Source: Mesostigma viride (lineage: Eukaryota > Streptophyta > Mesostigmatophyceae > Mesostigmatales > Mesostigmataceae). Taken from it: DNA of 64,000 nucleotides. Positions 1 through 10,356 of this stretch are shown piece after piece. Under the pieces are notes generated by a model that was not told the DNA's origin, ran no database searches, and worked only from the letters and a program-made list of their open reading frames with translations. The stretch covers positions 4,868,468 through 4,932,467 of the forward strand of contig RPFO01000079.1 of NCBI GenBank assembly GCA_009746045.1. Reading direction: 5' to 3'. A program made the position numbers and the translations under genes. How positions within the stretch are numbered: position 1 is the first letter of the stretch; every line of letters begins with the position of its first letter.

Positions 1-1840
1 AGGTAGTTTCTTACCATTTGCTTTCGGTCGGCAACGGGTCGGGAGCATATACAGTGGGTCATTATCCGCAATGCAGCTTCCCCCCTGTTTTCCCCACAGG
101 CTCTCCCTGTATTTCCTTGGGGAACATCTTTGGATTAGCTCCCGTGCATCAAACGTGCATCAAGAACACATTTTTTAGGGAGACTTTGGCTGTTCGTGGG
201 ATGGGAAGCACTACTGTGCCCATGTTTTCCACTGCTTGATCTTGACTGCATACCCCACGCACCTGTCACCCACCTGACTTTTGCTAGTAGTTGCTGGATT
301 TTTTCTTATAGCAGGTGCTGCGTGCTGGTGATTGACATTACGGTCGCCATTGCTTGCCAGTAATTCAAAGTTGCTTGAAATGGTCAGCATCACGGCCAAG
401 TCTACGTTCAGATCCTGCTTGGAATTTGTGGCGGGCGTTTTCTGTATTGGATGAACGCCAGTTTTTGTGACAGTGTGATTGTGTATAGGAACAAGTTTGA
501 AGCAACAGCACACGTAGCATATTCATACTCATATACATGCGCTTAATGTGAACGATGTAGCCTAGGGCGAAGAGCGTTGGTTTACACGACGACGTATTCA
601 AAGTATAACTTCTGTAAACAAGTATCCATCTGCGTGTTTTAATTCATTTTGGCAGCCATGCATGTGCACAAGAGTACCAATTAATTATTCCTACACTAGG
701 GGTCGATGTATTTAGCATTCACTTTGGCATTTACTGCGGCAATGCCATTACTCCGTGGCTCCCCAATGGGACATGTATGTGTGTCTTGTTGTGTTGACAG
801 CGTGTAATAAGTGTTGCAACGAACTAGGCAAGGGCTAATGGACTAAACTGTGACGGGCAGCACATTGATTGCCGCATCGAAGCCAAGAATCATTTAGCAC
901 TCGCAGTTAGGTATCGCCATGATGCAGAGAAATTGTTGTGGCCTGACCACTTGAGGCAGTGAGACAAGGTTGGATGCCCTCCCAATCAGTGTATAGGGGT
1001 TGAAGGTTGTTTTATTGCCACCCATGTGATGCAATATACGTGTGCTTGATGAGTGGATGGATGGATGGATGGATGGATGGATGGATGGATGGATGGATGG
1101 ATGGATGGATGGATGGATGGATGGATGGATGGATGGATGGATGGATGGATGGATGGATGGATGGATGGATGGATGGATGGATGGATGGATGGATGGATGG
1201 ATGGATGGATGCATGGATGCATGGATGCATGGATGCATGGATGCATGGATGCATGGATGCATGGATGCATGGATGCATGGATGCATGGATGCATGGATGC
1301 ATGGATGCATGGATGCATGGATGCATGGATGCATGGATGCATGGATGCATGGATGCATGGATGCATGGATGCATGGATGCATGGATGCATGGATGCATGG
1401 ATGCATGGATGCATGGATGCATGGATGCATGGATGCATGGATGCATGGATGCATGGATGCATGGATGCATGGATGCATGGATGCATGGATGCATGGATGC
1501 ATGGATGCATGGATGGATGATTGGCTAACAAAGTGAGTGGTTGCGTGTCGTGCGCATGGTCATGTTAGTCCTCCTTGCCTCCCTATGAAACTAAGGGTTG
1601 AGAAAGCAGGTTTGGGCTCGGCGGCTACCATATTGTAGTGACATGCACACACGGGCTGTTGGGAGCCACGGGGAAGAGAATATGAGAAATCGGGTTAGCT
1701 TCGATTGCCAATTTGTAGCCATCCACTAAGCTGCTGTTTAGAATGGTAGGAATGCTTTTACACACTTTATACAGACGTCCACTTAAGCTAAATTTGGACT
1801 AATTGAGCTCTGAGACATCATGGTGGTGCCGGTCTACACG
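1..1840 (+). repeat. E1 left terminal inverted repeat (inner part)
   Basis: Inverted copy of 8372-11410. It consists of an outer unique part (1-1049), a satellite (1050-1519) and an inner unique part (1520-1840). Homologous arms occur in E2. Short open frames in the unique part recur in every arm copy, but they overlap on both strands and match nothing I recognise, so I do not call genes. Confidence 0.9.
1050..1519 (+). repeat. GGAT / GGATGCAT satellite in E1 left TIR
   Basis: Perfect tetranucleotide GGAT repeats (about 1050-1208) pass directly into octanucleotide GGATGCAT repeats (about 1208-1519). The array has no stop codon in several frames on both strands, which creates long spurious reading frames. 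Confidence 0.98.
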
Positions 1841-2188
1841 ATCATTTCTAGCTTTTCTCATTCTGTCATTTTTTGTTGGATGCAATATCAATATTGTGTA
1901 GACACCTCACTTATGTTATGATTTGGCCATTATGGATTCAAGAAACACCTGCCATGATCCTCCATTTGGCAACACTCACGCCATGGTGAACACCATTTTA
2001 TTTTTTATTGCTTGATGACATTGGTTGAGATCACCTAGTAAGACAGTTGATGTTGTGGGCGGGGGGTGGGCAAGGATCTGGCACTCAGACATGTCTTTGG
2101 CCGGTGGGGTTACATGGGTGGCAAGAGGCAGATGCCTGTTTGGGCAAACCAATGTTGGTGCAGTTAATAGTAATTATATTGACTGGTT
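1841..2188. other. E1 core segment shared with E2
   Basis: No gene. Reverse-complement homology to 31730-32122 in E2 shows this is ancestral core sequence of the E family. E2 has a roughly 40 bp extra stretch near 32000. Confidence 0.7.
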
Positions 2189-2457
2189 TTTCACTCCCTC
2201 TCTCCTCTTTGGACTGCCATGCAGAGCAAGAAGCGGTGGCAGAAGATTGTCAAGGCGCACACGCCCGACCCTGTGGGCAAGCCCCCTCCCCCCAAGCGGT
2301 GGAGGCGTTTTGATGAGTAGTGTAGTTAGGATTTTCTAGATAGCTTAGAGTTAGGATAGTTCGTTCACGCGGCTCCCTCCACCCCATCCATCATGGAATA
2401 TGTGCTACATGATCTCCCCACGGAGGCATGTTATAATTTAATTTACTTTAATTTAAT
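2189..2457 (+). mobile_element. 5'-truncated LINE-A 3' end with target duplication
   Basis: Contains the end of LINE-A ORF2 (basic Pro/Arg-rich tail ending R-F-D-E, stop near 2320), its 3' UTR, the hairpin CTCC-CCAC-GGAG and a TTAAT-rich tail. The 11 bp target duplication ATTGACTGGTT is at 2178-2188 and 2458-2468. E2 keeps the uninterrupted site at about 31715-31730 in inverse orientation, which confirms the insertion. Confidence 0.9.
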
Positions 2458-2468
2458 ATTGACTGGTT

Positions 2469-3426
2469 ATGTTGGTTTGCATAGACTACTCAAGTTTTGT
2501 TCCTTGTTGTGCGAGATCTCCCTTCCATTCATTCCATATCGACTTGCCATGCCTCCAGGTTGTCGAGGCCGGCAATGCATCTAGTGTAGGATTGTATAGG
2601 TTACAATAAGACTTTTTCATGCAAGGGTACGTTTATGGATTCATGTCTATTAATTAATGAATGATTTTATGGATTTATGGGAGCATTAATTAATTGAATC
2701 ATGAATTTGCACGCAACTTTGTCACGTGAGCATGTATCCAAACAATGATTAATCATTTATCAAAGAGACAACCAGCGCAGGCCAGAAATCGGGAGAATCC
2801 GGACCATGGTAGCTCGAGCCTGCCGTTATCTTTTCCGCGTTTTCGAGTCGTTCAGGATGATGAAGATGAATGGTGATGGAAATGTGTATCCTTGTGCATT
2901 GAAATTATGGCTGGCTTACGTGTGGAGCGACTAGATGACCTAGACGGTGGGGCCGGAAACAGCATGCTTGATCAGGGCGTGTGTTTCTAGCCTAACTGGC
3001 CGGGAGTGTCTAGTGGTGAGCACCATTGCTGCGATCGCTCTCCCACCATTTACGAGGAAATACCCGCAAATGGAAAACCACTGAAAAGGTCTAGCTAGTC
3101 AGTCATCACGTTAGCCATGCCATGATTCCAAACGTCCAAGAACTGCACACGGTGCAAAGGCAAAAAGCCGGAGGACAGCACTTTCAAATGTGCGGCGGGA
3201 ACCAAAAGCCCGCGGATGCCAGAAAACATCGTGTTGCGGCAGCGACGCGACGATGTGGACAACGAATCCAGTGCCAAGCTCGGAACGGCCGCAAAGGAGA
3301 TCTGGCATCACAGGGTTCAGATGTGCGGAGATACTATGCGATCCAGCCGGTCCACGACCTGTTTGTAGAGCTTGTGCCAAGGGGCAGCACCGAACAGATG
3401 TGGGTGACGTTGCAAAAAACATCGGA
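2469..3426. other. E1 core, no supported gene
   Basis: 2469-2790 is homologous in inverse orientation to 31400-31712 of E2. From about 2800 to 3426 the sequence is unique in the window. A short open stretch at about 3122-3410 codes for Cys/Lys-rich residues but has no recognisable domain and no convincing start, so it is left unnamed. Confidence 0.45.
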
Positions 3427-3547
3427 CTTAAAAAAATTAAATTAAATTATAACATGCCTCCGTGGGGAGGTCATGTAGCACATATTTCATGATGGATGGG
3501 GTGGAGGAAGCCGCGTGATCGAACTATCCTAACTCTATCTAGAAAAG

Positions 3548-3955
3548 GCCGGGCCCACTTCAAATGTTCCGAAAAGTGTGACACTTTTGGTCGTTTTTTT
3601 GACTTTTTCGACGATCGTCACTCTGCAGAGTGATTCGTCGTGCGAAATCGTGCGAAATTGTGCGAAATTTGCTGAAATCGTGTGAAATTTGCTGAAATCG
3701 TGCGAATTTGTGCGAAATTTGCTGAAATTGTGCGAAATTTCATGTGAAAAATGTCGACGGTAAAAAATTTTGATGTGCACAACGTGTGTGAATTCATGCG
3801 AAATTTTGTCAAACGTCACTCCCCAAAACGACCCTTGGTTGAAATCCATGCGAAATTGTGCGAAATCATGCAAAATTGTGCGAAATCGTGCGAAATCGTG
3901 CGAAAATGTGTGAAAATTTTGCGAAAATCACGCGAAAATCACGCGAACTCTACGC
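3548..3955. repeat. GTGCGAAAT-rich degenerate tandem repeat inside LINE-A 3' UTR
   Basis: Repeats of about 10-12 bp (GTGCGAAAT with variants such as TTGCTGAAAT) fill 3635-3945. They interrupt the otherwise conserved LINE-A 3' UTR between GTTAGG and TTTTCTAG. No clear target duplication was seen. Confidence 0.75.
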
Positions 3956-3964
3956 CTAACTACA

Positions 3965-4870
3965 CTACTCATCAAAACGCCTCCTCCGCTTGGGGGGAGG
4001 TGGCTTGCCCACAGGGTCGGGCGTGTGTGCCTTGACAATCTTCTTCCACCGCTCCTTGTCCTGCATGGCAGTCCAAAGACGGGAGAGAGAGTGGATGCGG
4101 TACTCAAACTGGGCTGGGACCACTAGGTCGTCCAGCAACATCTGGGTATAGGTCATGGCATGTTTCCCTACCTTTTTAGGAATGTTCTTGGGGCCAGGCC
4201 AGGTCAAAATGTGCCGCCCCGGTTGGCCGAGCCGCTGGGGACCGGCCAGACCAAGGGCGGTGTCGACCTGGCTGGTGCGAGCAAGATGTCCTACAAATGC
4301 TATCCTACGCTGTCTAATCTCGTCCGAAATACGCGGCATACCGTGATACAAAGACTCTAAGGACCTACGCTGAGAAAACCCGACATTCAGGACCTGTCGG
4401 AGCATCCGGGTTACCGTGCCGTCTAGCTTGGCTGCCAGTGTTGCCGTGAGTGTCCATGCCTCGGCGCCATACGTGAGCACCGTGAGGACGAGGACCTTGA
4501 AGAGCATGCGCTTGCGGTGCTCGTCCAGGCCCTTGGAGCGCCAGTAGGTGTTGAGCGAACGGAGCTTGGCCCAGGAAAGGCCGATGCGGGTGTCCACATC
4601 GTCGGCAGTGTCCGGAAGCCAACTCCCCAACAGCTTGAAGCGGTCGCGGAGTGGGACCTCCGTCCCGTCTAGCAGGCGCGGCAGCGGTGGGCGACTGGAG
4701 GCCCCAATCACCATCGCCTCAGTTTTGACACTAATCTCCAACCCCACCGCCCTCGCCTCCAGGCCCAGACAGTCCAGCCAGGTCTGAATGTGCTCGGGGC
4801 GCGCGATGAGGGTGGTGTCGTCCGCGTAAATCAGGTCAGCCAGGCGGTAACCCGTGCTAACATCGGACTT
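3965..4870 (-). pseudogene. LINE-A ORF2 C-terminal fragment (reverse transcriptase, thumb and tail)
   Basis: About 300 codons remain open up to the natural stop. The fragment begins just before the RT catalytic box (L-I-Y-A-D-D-T-T-L) and continues through the thumb region and the C-terminal block with L-T-Y-G-A-E-A-W-T-L and R-R-I-A-F-V-G-H-L-A-R. These blocks match the same region of LINE-E (30290-31120). It ends in a basic K-P-P-P-P-K-R-R-R-R-F tail. The endonuclease and most RT motifs are missing, so it is a dead copy. The same 3' end recurs as short fragments at 2189, 5574 and 16205-16765, which shows this family was active and truncation-prone. Confidence 0.85.
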
Positions 4871-4875
4871 GACGG

Positions 4876-5196
4876 AGCATAATGGCTCGGTCATAGTCTT
4901 TGACCAATAAACGCTGCAAGAGTTCAACAAGAGTCGTGATGAAATCAACACGATACGGAACAAAGACGGGAAAAACGATGTAACTGAGAAAGAACAACAC
5001 CATATTTTGCTGTGTGGGAAAGGAGACTGTGAATATCGGGGTAACGAATAAAAGGAATCATTTATCATCTGCCATAAGTCTGAATTTATTAAACAATTAA
5101 TTAACAACATATATCTCCGTTGGGAGCTTATGTAACACATAGCCCTGAGTGGGGGCATATGGGTTTTAATACATCCTTAGCTACCACTTGCAGGTG
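4876..5196. other. E1 core and an older half-LINE 3' tail (minus)
   Basis: 4876-5060 is unremarkable AT-rich sequence. 5061-5195 matches the E2 core (28250-28290 and 31301-31425, inverted) and contains a minus-strand half-LINE tail with the hairpin CTCC-GTTG-GGAG. E2 has LINE-E inserted in this same tail. Confidence 0.6.
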
Positions 5197-5368
5197 AATT
5201 GAATTGTAACATAACTCCGTTGGGAGTATATGTAGCACATAGCCCTTGAGAGGGGGCATATGGCCTATCATACATCCTAAGCTACTTCCTGCAAGGGTGG
5301 GGATGTAAACAACACTTGCTCTAGGTGCACCAAGGCACCTGCACCCTCATGATGTATCGCGCTATGCT
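5197..5368 (-). mobile_element. 5'-truncated half-LINE (B/C family) 3' end
   Basis: 172 bp minus-strand fragment with TTCAA-type tail, hairpin (CTCC-GTTG-GGAG on the plus strand) and the conserved 'CTAGAGCAAG..GTGCACC' block. The target duplication ACTTGCAGGTG lies at 5186-5196 and 5369-5379. The unoccupied site is preserved in E2 around 28250-28268. Confidence 0.85.
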
Positions 5369-5379
5369 ACTTGCAGGTG

Positions 5380-5573
5380 GGGGGGTGTAATCAGTCATAA
5401 TGCTGTGCTCTTATTCTTTGCACACTGGTTTTCATGCACCCACGGTTGATGCCACCCTTTTTGCGTCTTCTGACCGAAACTGCATGTAAATGATCCAATT
5501 ACAAATGGACTTGCGGATCAAGGCACTGGCCATAATTAATTACTTCATTAAATTTACTCACCATAGCTTGCAT
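5380..5573. other. E1 core segment shared with E2 (28058-28245, inverted)
   Basis: No gene. Homology to E2 is clear. It includes the empty site of element W: E1 reads continuously through CAT (5562-5564), where E2 carries the 11.2 kb W insertion. Confidence 0.75.
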
Positions 5574-5776
5574 AGTCAAGGCTGAAACGCCCGACCCTGT
5601 GGGCAAACCACCTCCCCCCAAGCGGAGGAGGCGTTTTGATGAGTAGGGTAGTTAGGACTTTTCTAGACTAGCTAGATTAGAGTTAGGTTAGTTCGATTAC
5701 GCGGCTCCTTCCACCCCACCCATCCATCAAGGAATATGTGCTACATGATCTCCCAACGGAGGCATGTTATAATTTA
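5574..5776 (+). mobile_element. 5'-truncated LINE-A 3' end with target duplication
   Basis: 203 bp LINE-A 3' end with ORF2 tail, stop, UTR, hairpin CTCC-CAAC-GGAG and short TTAAT tail. The 11 bp duplication ATAGCTTGCAT lies at 5563-5573 and 5777-5787. Confidence 0.92.
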
Positions 5777-5787
5777 ATAGCTTGCAT

Positions 5788-6042
5788 TGATCAAATTGAG
5801 TTGGCCACAGATTTAGTGTGCACAAGGGTCCACCTATTAAAAAAAAAGTCATATATTCTATATCTATTTTGCCCTAGCTCTACCCCAGGGGTCTTCTCTA
5901 GCTAGCATGCTTCGATCCGCCGTTTGCAAACACGCCGGCCCTTCCCCACTGGAGTCACTAGTCCTACATGACCTGAGCCCACTATTAATCAATTAATTAG
6001 GAACATCACTCCGTTGGGAGTAAATGTCGCACATATCCCTGA
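5788..6042. other. E1 core and half-LINE tail (minus), no gene
   Basis: 5788-5830 matches 16766-16811 of E2 in inverse orientation. At 5990-6042 a minus-strand half-LINE tail (TTAA tract, CTCC-GTTG-GGAG hairpin) forms the target into which element B inserted. Confidence 0.6.
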
Positions 6043-8068
6043 TATCCCAAAGGCATACGCAAAGGCATACCGCAGCCACGAGCCACGAGGTAGCCATGGC
6101 TGTCGGAGCTCATAACTTTCACGTTTGAGCACCGAATTCAGCTGTGAATATCACAATCGCTTCGTCTTTCTTAGACGCACATGCTGATATAATTTTCCGA
6201 AGCTGTAACGCACTATACGATGAGCAAACGCCTCTCGACGCAACGCAGCCTGGCGGCTGCGCTCAGCAATGAAAATACGTCTGCAGCCCCGGCTGCAGCT
6301 TCGCCAACCGGCCCAGAAGGCAGCGGCGCCACTAGCCAAGCTCTAGTGGTCGCCCAGCCGCCTGCTGAGCCCGCCTCGCCCGCAGCGTCGCCTGAACCCA
6401 AGCGCAGTCGCTCTGCCGAGCCGAGTTGGACAGAGCTCGACTTTGTCGCCGAAGCCAGCCAGCCCGGCTTCCTTGACACGCTTAACCCGGAACGCATCCT
6501 GGTCTGCGTGTTTTATGGAACGCACGCCTCGCTTCTTGCACTATGCAAGCAGCTCTTCAACCAAGGTCGCCTCTTTGACCCTCGCTGGGTTCGTCTCGCC
6601 TCTTTCGACATCATTCCCAGCCTCCACCGCCCCTTCCTCCAGCAATTCGCTCTCTTTTCCCTCCTTGGACGCTCCATCGGGGAGCTTTGGCCCCCCAAGC
6701 CTCTCACCACCACCTTAACCGAATCCTCCCTCCGCTCACTCCTTAAGGAGGTCCTCGAGGAGCACGTGGACCCCATTGCTGCAGATGTGGCGGCCATCGG
6801 CGGCACGCTGACTGCCGAGCTTCCCCTCCTTTCCACCGCCACCTCCACCATCTCCACCGCCACCTCCACCCTCCTCGCCTCCTCCACCGCCACCACCTCC
6901 ACCTCCGACGCCATCACCGCCCAGCTCCGTGACATCGACCAGCGTCTTAAGGACAACGCCATCGCTATCGAGGTTCTGCAGAACACGGCAGGCCTCACCG
7001 CCCAGGCGGTGAAGGACATTGCCGCCAAGCCAGCCCCGGCTGGCCTGGCCGGCGATGCTCCTCCCATCACCACCTGGGCGGACATGCTTAAGCAACATAC
7101 CACCTCCACCACCTCCGCCGTCGCAGCCCAGCTCCAACGGCAGACGCTTGACCTCCGCGAGGAGGCCGAGCTCGCCCAGCGCAGCCTCAACGTCATTGTC
7201 AAGAACTTCACCATGGAGGAAGGTGAGACTTCCGAGAAGCTTTTGCGTGCGTTTGAGCGAGAAATCCTTGGTCGCATGGGCCTTATCGGTGAGATCGCGC
7301 TGGCCGCCCACCGCCTTCCCCGCGCGCGGGGTAAGGCAGGGCCGCCCCCGCTCCTTCTCACCTTTAAGACCCCGGCGGACAAGATTTCTTTTCTCAGACG
7401 CCGCAAGCGGCTCGAGAAGACTCTCTTCACCCTTGATGACGACCTGACCCTGGCGCAGCAACAACGGCGACGGGAGCTATGGCCGATCTACCTCCAGCTC
7501 CGGCAGACCAAGGCGGGCCAGCCGGTGTACTGGAAGGGGGCGGCCATCTACGTCGGCCACAAGCCCTGGCAGGCGACCCCCCCCCCCCCGCGGCCCCAGC
7601 GACTCCAGACGCCCCAGCTTAGGGGAATACAGCAGTAGTAGTGCAGAATAGATAGACCGTGGCCATGTACATGTACGCCTCCTAGAGGCACTATCCTAGC
7701 TAAGCCACGCGCTTTCCTTAATCATGTACATGTGTGCCTATGATGAGCCACACCCCAGATGATGCCTAGCTTTATTTAGTTATGTTGTGCCCATGCAGGG
7801 AGTAACTCTCTGCTGAGACGCCATGCCCTAGCTTCTTTGTATAGCTATGCTGCTCTTCCCCCCATGACAGGCTCCCCCTTCGCTGGGCATAGCTTGAAGA
7901 TCATGGGATGCAAGTGCCCTGGTGCACCTAGAGCAAGGGTCCTTTACATCCCCACCCTTGCAGGAAGTAGCTTAGGATGTATGATAGGCCATATGCCCCC
8001 CTCTCAAGGGCTGTGTGCTACATATACTCCCAACGGAGTTATGTTACAATTCAATTCAATTCAATTCA
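6043..8068 (+). mobile_element. Half-LINE B: ORF1-only non-LTR retroelement
   Basis: 2026 bp unit made of a 5' leader, one intact ORF1 (6220-7638), a 3' UTR of about 430 bp with the hairpin CTCC-CAAC-GGAG, and a TTCAA-type tail. A candidate 10 bp duplication ATATCCCTGA lies at 6033-6042 and 8069-8078. The target was another half-LINE tail. There is no ORF2 and no sign of a deletion scar: the distant copy C (61627-63581) passes from ORF1 to the same 3' UTR in the same way. An ORF1-only family needing another element's RT is the simplest reading, similar in principle to mammalian half-L1 elements. Confidence 0.85.
6220..7638 (+). CDS. LINE ORF1 protein, intact (RNA-binding, RRM-like)
   Basis: 472 codons with an ATG start. 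The N-terminal third is Ala/Pro/Ser-rich and low complexity. The middle (about residues 175-290) is Ala/Thr/Ser-rich with heptad-like leucine and isoleucine spacing and could form a coiled coil. The C-terminal block (about 310-440) has the RRM-like pattern of L1-type ORF1 proteins: a L-N-V-I-V-K-N-F strand, a conserved R-L-P-R-A-R-G-K segment, a P-P-L-L-L-T-F strand and a basic D-K-I-S-F-L-R-R-R-K-R-L helix. Such proteins bind element RNA in the ribonucleoprotein used for retrotransposition. The frame is fully open and close to the decayed ORF1 of copy C, so it was under recent constraint or is young. Assignment rests on family pattern, not on a database search. Confidence 0.8.
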   Translation: MSKRLSTQRSLAAALSNENTSAAPAAASPTGPEGSGATSQALVVAQPPAEPASPAASPEPKRSRSAEPSWTELDFVAEASQPGFLDTLNPERILVCVFYGTHASLLALCKQLFNQGRLFDPRWVRLASFDIIPSLHRPFLQQFALFSLLGRSIGELWPPKPLTTTLTESSLRSLLKEVLEEHVDPIAADVAAIGGTLTAELPLLSTATSTISTATSTLLASSTATTSTSDAITAQLRDIDQRLKDNAIAIEVLQNTAGLTAQAVKDIAAKPAPAGLAGDAPPITTWADMLKQHTTSTTSAVAAQLQRQTLDLREEAELAQRSLNVIVKNFTMEEGETSEKLLRAFEREILGRMGLIGEIALAAHRLPRARGKAGPPPLLLTFKTPADKISFLRRRKRLEKTLFTLDDDLTLAQQQRRRELWPIYLQLRQTKAGQPVYWKGAAIYVGHKPWQATPPPPRPQRLQTPQLRGIQQ

Positions 8069-8078
8069 ATATCCCTGA

Positions 8079-8371
8079 GCAAGATCGAGAATTACTTAAA
8101 AACCATATCCCCCTTCTCAAGGAAAAAATTAAATTAAATTAAATTGGAACACATCTCCATTGGGAACACATGTAGCACATATCCCTGACAAGAGGCATTA
8201 ATTAATTATTAATTAGGAACACGACTACGTTGGGAGTACATGTGGCTCATAGCCTGAGAAGGGGCATATGGTTGTCTCCTTGCTTTGGCCTTTTAATACA
8301 TTCTGGGCTACTTCCTGCAAGGGTAGGATGTAAACTACACCTGCTCTAGGTGCACCAAGGGCACCGGGACC
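8079..8371 (-). repeat. Two half-LINE 3' tails, minus strand
   Basis: Tracts of TTAAAT/TTAA followed by CTCC-ATTG-GGAA (about 8155) and CTAC-GTTG-GGAG (about 8226) hairpin variants and the 'CTAGGTGCACC' block. They are 5'-truncated half-LINE copies. No gene. Confidence 0.75.
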
Positions 8372-8684
8372 ACCATGATGTCTCAGAGCTCAATTAGTCC
8401 AAATTTAGCTTAAGTGGACGTCTGTATAAAGTGTGTAAAAGTACCTACCATTCTAAACAGCAGCCTAGTGGATGGCTACAAATTGGCAATCGAAGCACTG
8501 GCTAAACCGATTTCTCATATTCTCTTCCCCGTGGCTCCCAACAGCCCGTGTGCGCATGCCACTACGATATGGCAGCCGCCGAGCCCAAACACGCTTTCTC
8601 AACCCTTAGTTTCATAGGGAGGCAAGGAGGACTAACATGACCATGCGCACGACACGCAAGCACTTACTTTGTTAGCCAATAATC

Positions 8685-9640
8685 CATCCATGCATCCATG
8701 CATCCATGCATCCATGCATCCATGCATCCATGCATCCATGCATCCATGCATCCATGCATCCATGCATCCATGCATCCATGCATCCATGCATCCATGCATC
8801 CATGCATCCATGCATCCATGCATCCATGCATCCATGCATCCATGCATCCATGCATCCATGCATCCATCCATCCATGCATCCATGCATCCATGCATCCATG
8901 CATCCATCCATGCATCCATGCATCCATGCACCCATGCACCCATGCACCCATGCACCCATGCACCCATGCACCCATGCACCCATGCACCCATGCACCCATG
9001 CACCCATGCACCCATGCACCCATGCACCCATGCACCCATGCACCCATGCACCCATGCACCCATGCACCCATGCACCCATGCACCCATGCACCCATGCACC
9101 CATGCACCCATGCATCCATGCATCCATGCATCCATGCATCCATGCATCCATGCATCCATGCATCCATGCATCCATGCATCCATGCATCCATGCATCCATG
9201 CATCCATGCATCCATGCATCCATGCATCCATGCATCCATGCATCCATGCATCCATGCATCCATGCATCCATGCATCCATGCATCCATGCATCCATGCATC
9301 CATGCATCCATGCATCCATGCATCCATGCATCCATGCATCCATGCATCCATGCATCCATGCATCCATGCATCCATGCATCCATGCATCCATGCATCCATG
9401 CATCCATGCATCCATGCATCCATGCATCCATGCATCCATGCATCCATGCATCCATGCATCCATCATCCATCCATCCATCCATCCATCCATCCATCCATCC
9501 ATCCATCCATCCATCCATCCATCCATCCATCCATCCATCCATCCATCCATCCATCCATCCATCCATCCATCCATCCATCCATCCATCCATCCATCCATCC
9601 ATCCATCCATCCATCCATCCATCCATCCATCCATCCATCC
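8685..9640 (-). repeat. CCATGCAT / CCATGCAC / CCAT satellite in E1 right TIR
   Basis: From left to right: CCATGCAT octamers (8685-8925), a homogeneous block of the point variant CCATGCAC (about 8925-9112), octamers again (to 9461) and then plain CCAT tetramers to 9640. The order mirrors the other arms. The nested variant block shows local amplification of a mutated unit. Confidence 0.97.
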
Positions 9641-10116
9641 ACTCATCAAGCACACGTATATTGCGTCACATGGGTGGCAATAAAACAACCTTCAACCCCT
9701 ATACACTGATTGGGAGGGCATCCAACCTTGTCTCACTGCCTCAAGTGGTCAGGCCACAACAATTTCTCTGCATCATGGCGATACCTAACTGCGAGTGCTA
9801 AATGATTCTTGGCTTCGATGCGGCAATCAATGTGCTGCCCGTCACAGTTTAGTCCATTAGCCCTTGCCTAGTTCGTTGCAACACTTATTACACGCTGTCA
9901 ACACAACAAGACACACATACATGTCCCATTGGGGAGCCACGGAGTAATGGCATTGCCGCAGTAAATGCCAAAGTGAATGCTAAATACATCGACCCCTAGT
10001 GTAGGAATAATTAATTGGTACTCTTGTGCACATGCATGGCTGCCAAAATGAATTAAAACACGCAGATGGATACTTGTTTACAGAAGTTATACTTTGAATA
10101 CGTCGTCGTGTAAACC
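9641..10116 (-). repeat. Partial direct duplicate of 10357-10832 within E1 right TIR
   Basis: Offset is a constant 716 bp (for example the sequence at 9688 equals 10404). The copy stops within GTAAACCA and jumps straight into the second satellite (10117-10356). This indicates unequal exchange or replication slippage using satellite homology. Confidence 0.9.
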
Positions 10117-10356
10117 ATGCATCCATGCATCCATGCATCCATCCATCCATCCATCCATCCATCCATCCATCCATCCATCCATCCATCCATCCATCCATCC
10201 ATCCATCCATCCATCCATCCATCCATCCATCCATCCATCCATCCATCCATCCATCCATCCATCCATCCATCCATCCATCCATCCATCCATCCATCCATCC
10301 ATCCATCCATCCATCCATCCATCCATCCATCCATCCATCCATCCATCCATCCATCC
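10117..10356 (-). repeat. CCAT satellite (second array of E1 right TIR)
   Basis: About 20 bp of CCATGCAT followed by uninterrupted CCAT tetramers. Confidence 0.97.

Larger units (their letters stand above)
3427..4875 (-). mobile_element. LINE-A, 5'-truncated APE-type LINE (3' third)
   Basis: Minus-strand retroelement made of the C-terminal part of ORF2, a 3' UTR, the hairpin (CTCC-CCAC-GGAG in minus sense) and a TTAAT tail near 3427-3445. The 3' UTR is split by a 0.4 kb GTGCGAAAT-rich insert (3548-3955). The 5' end at about 4875 is abrupt, just upstream of the RT YADD box, as expected from truncated target-primed reverse transcription. Confidence 0.85.

Noticed and set aside
894-1536. Long reading frames of Met-His-Pro-Cys-Ile-His-Ala-Ser or Gly-Trp-Met-Asp type (also in 8632-9801, 9980-10517, 14578-15736, 32045-33495)
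   Set aside because: They are translations of GGAT/GGATGCAT satellite, open in many frames on both strands at once.
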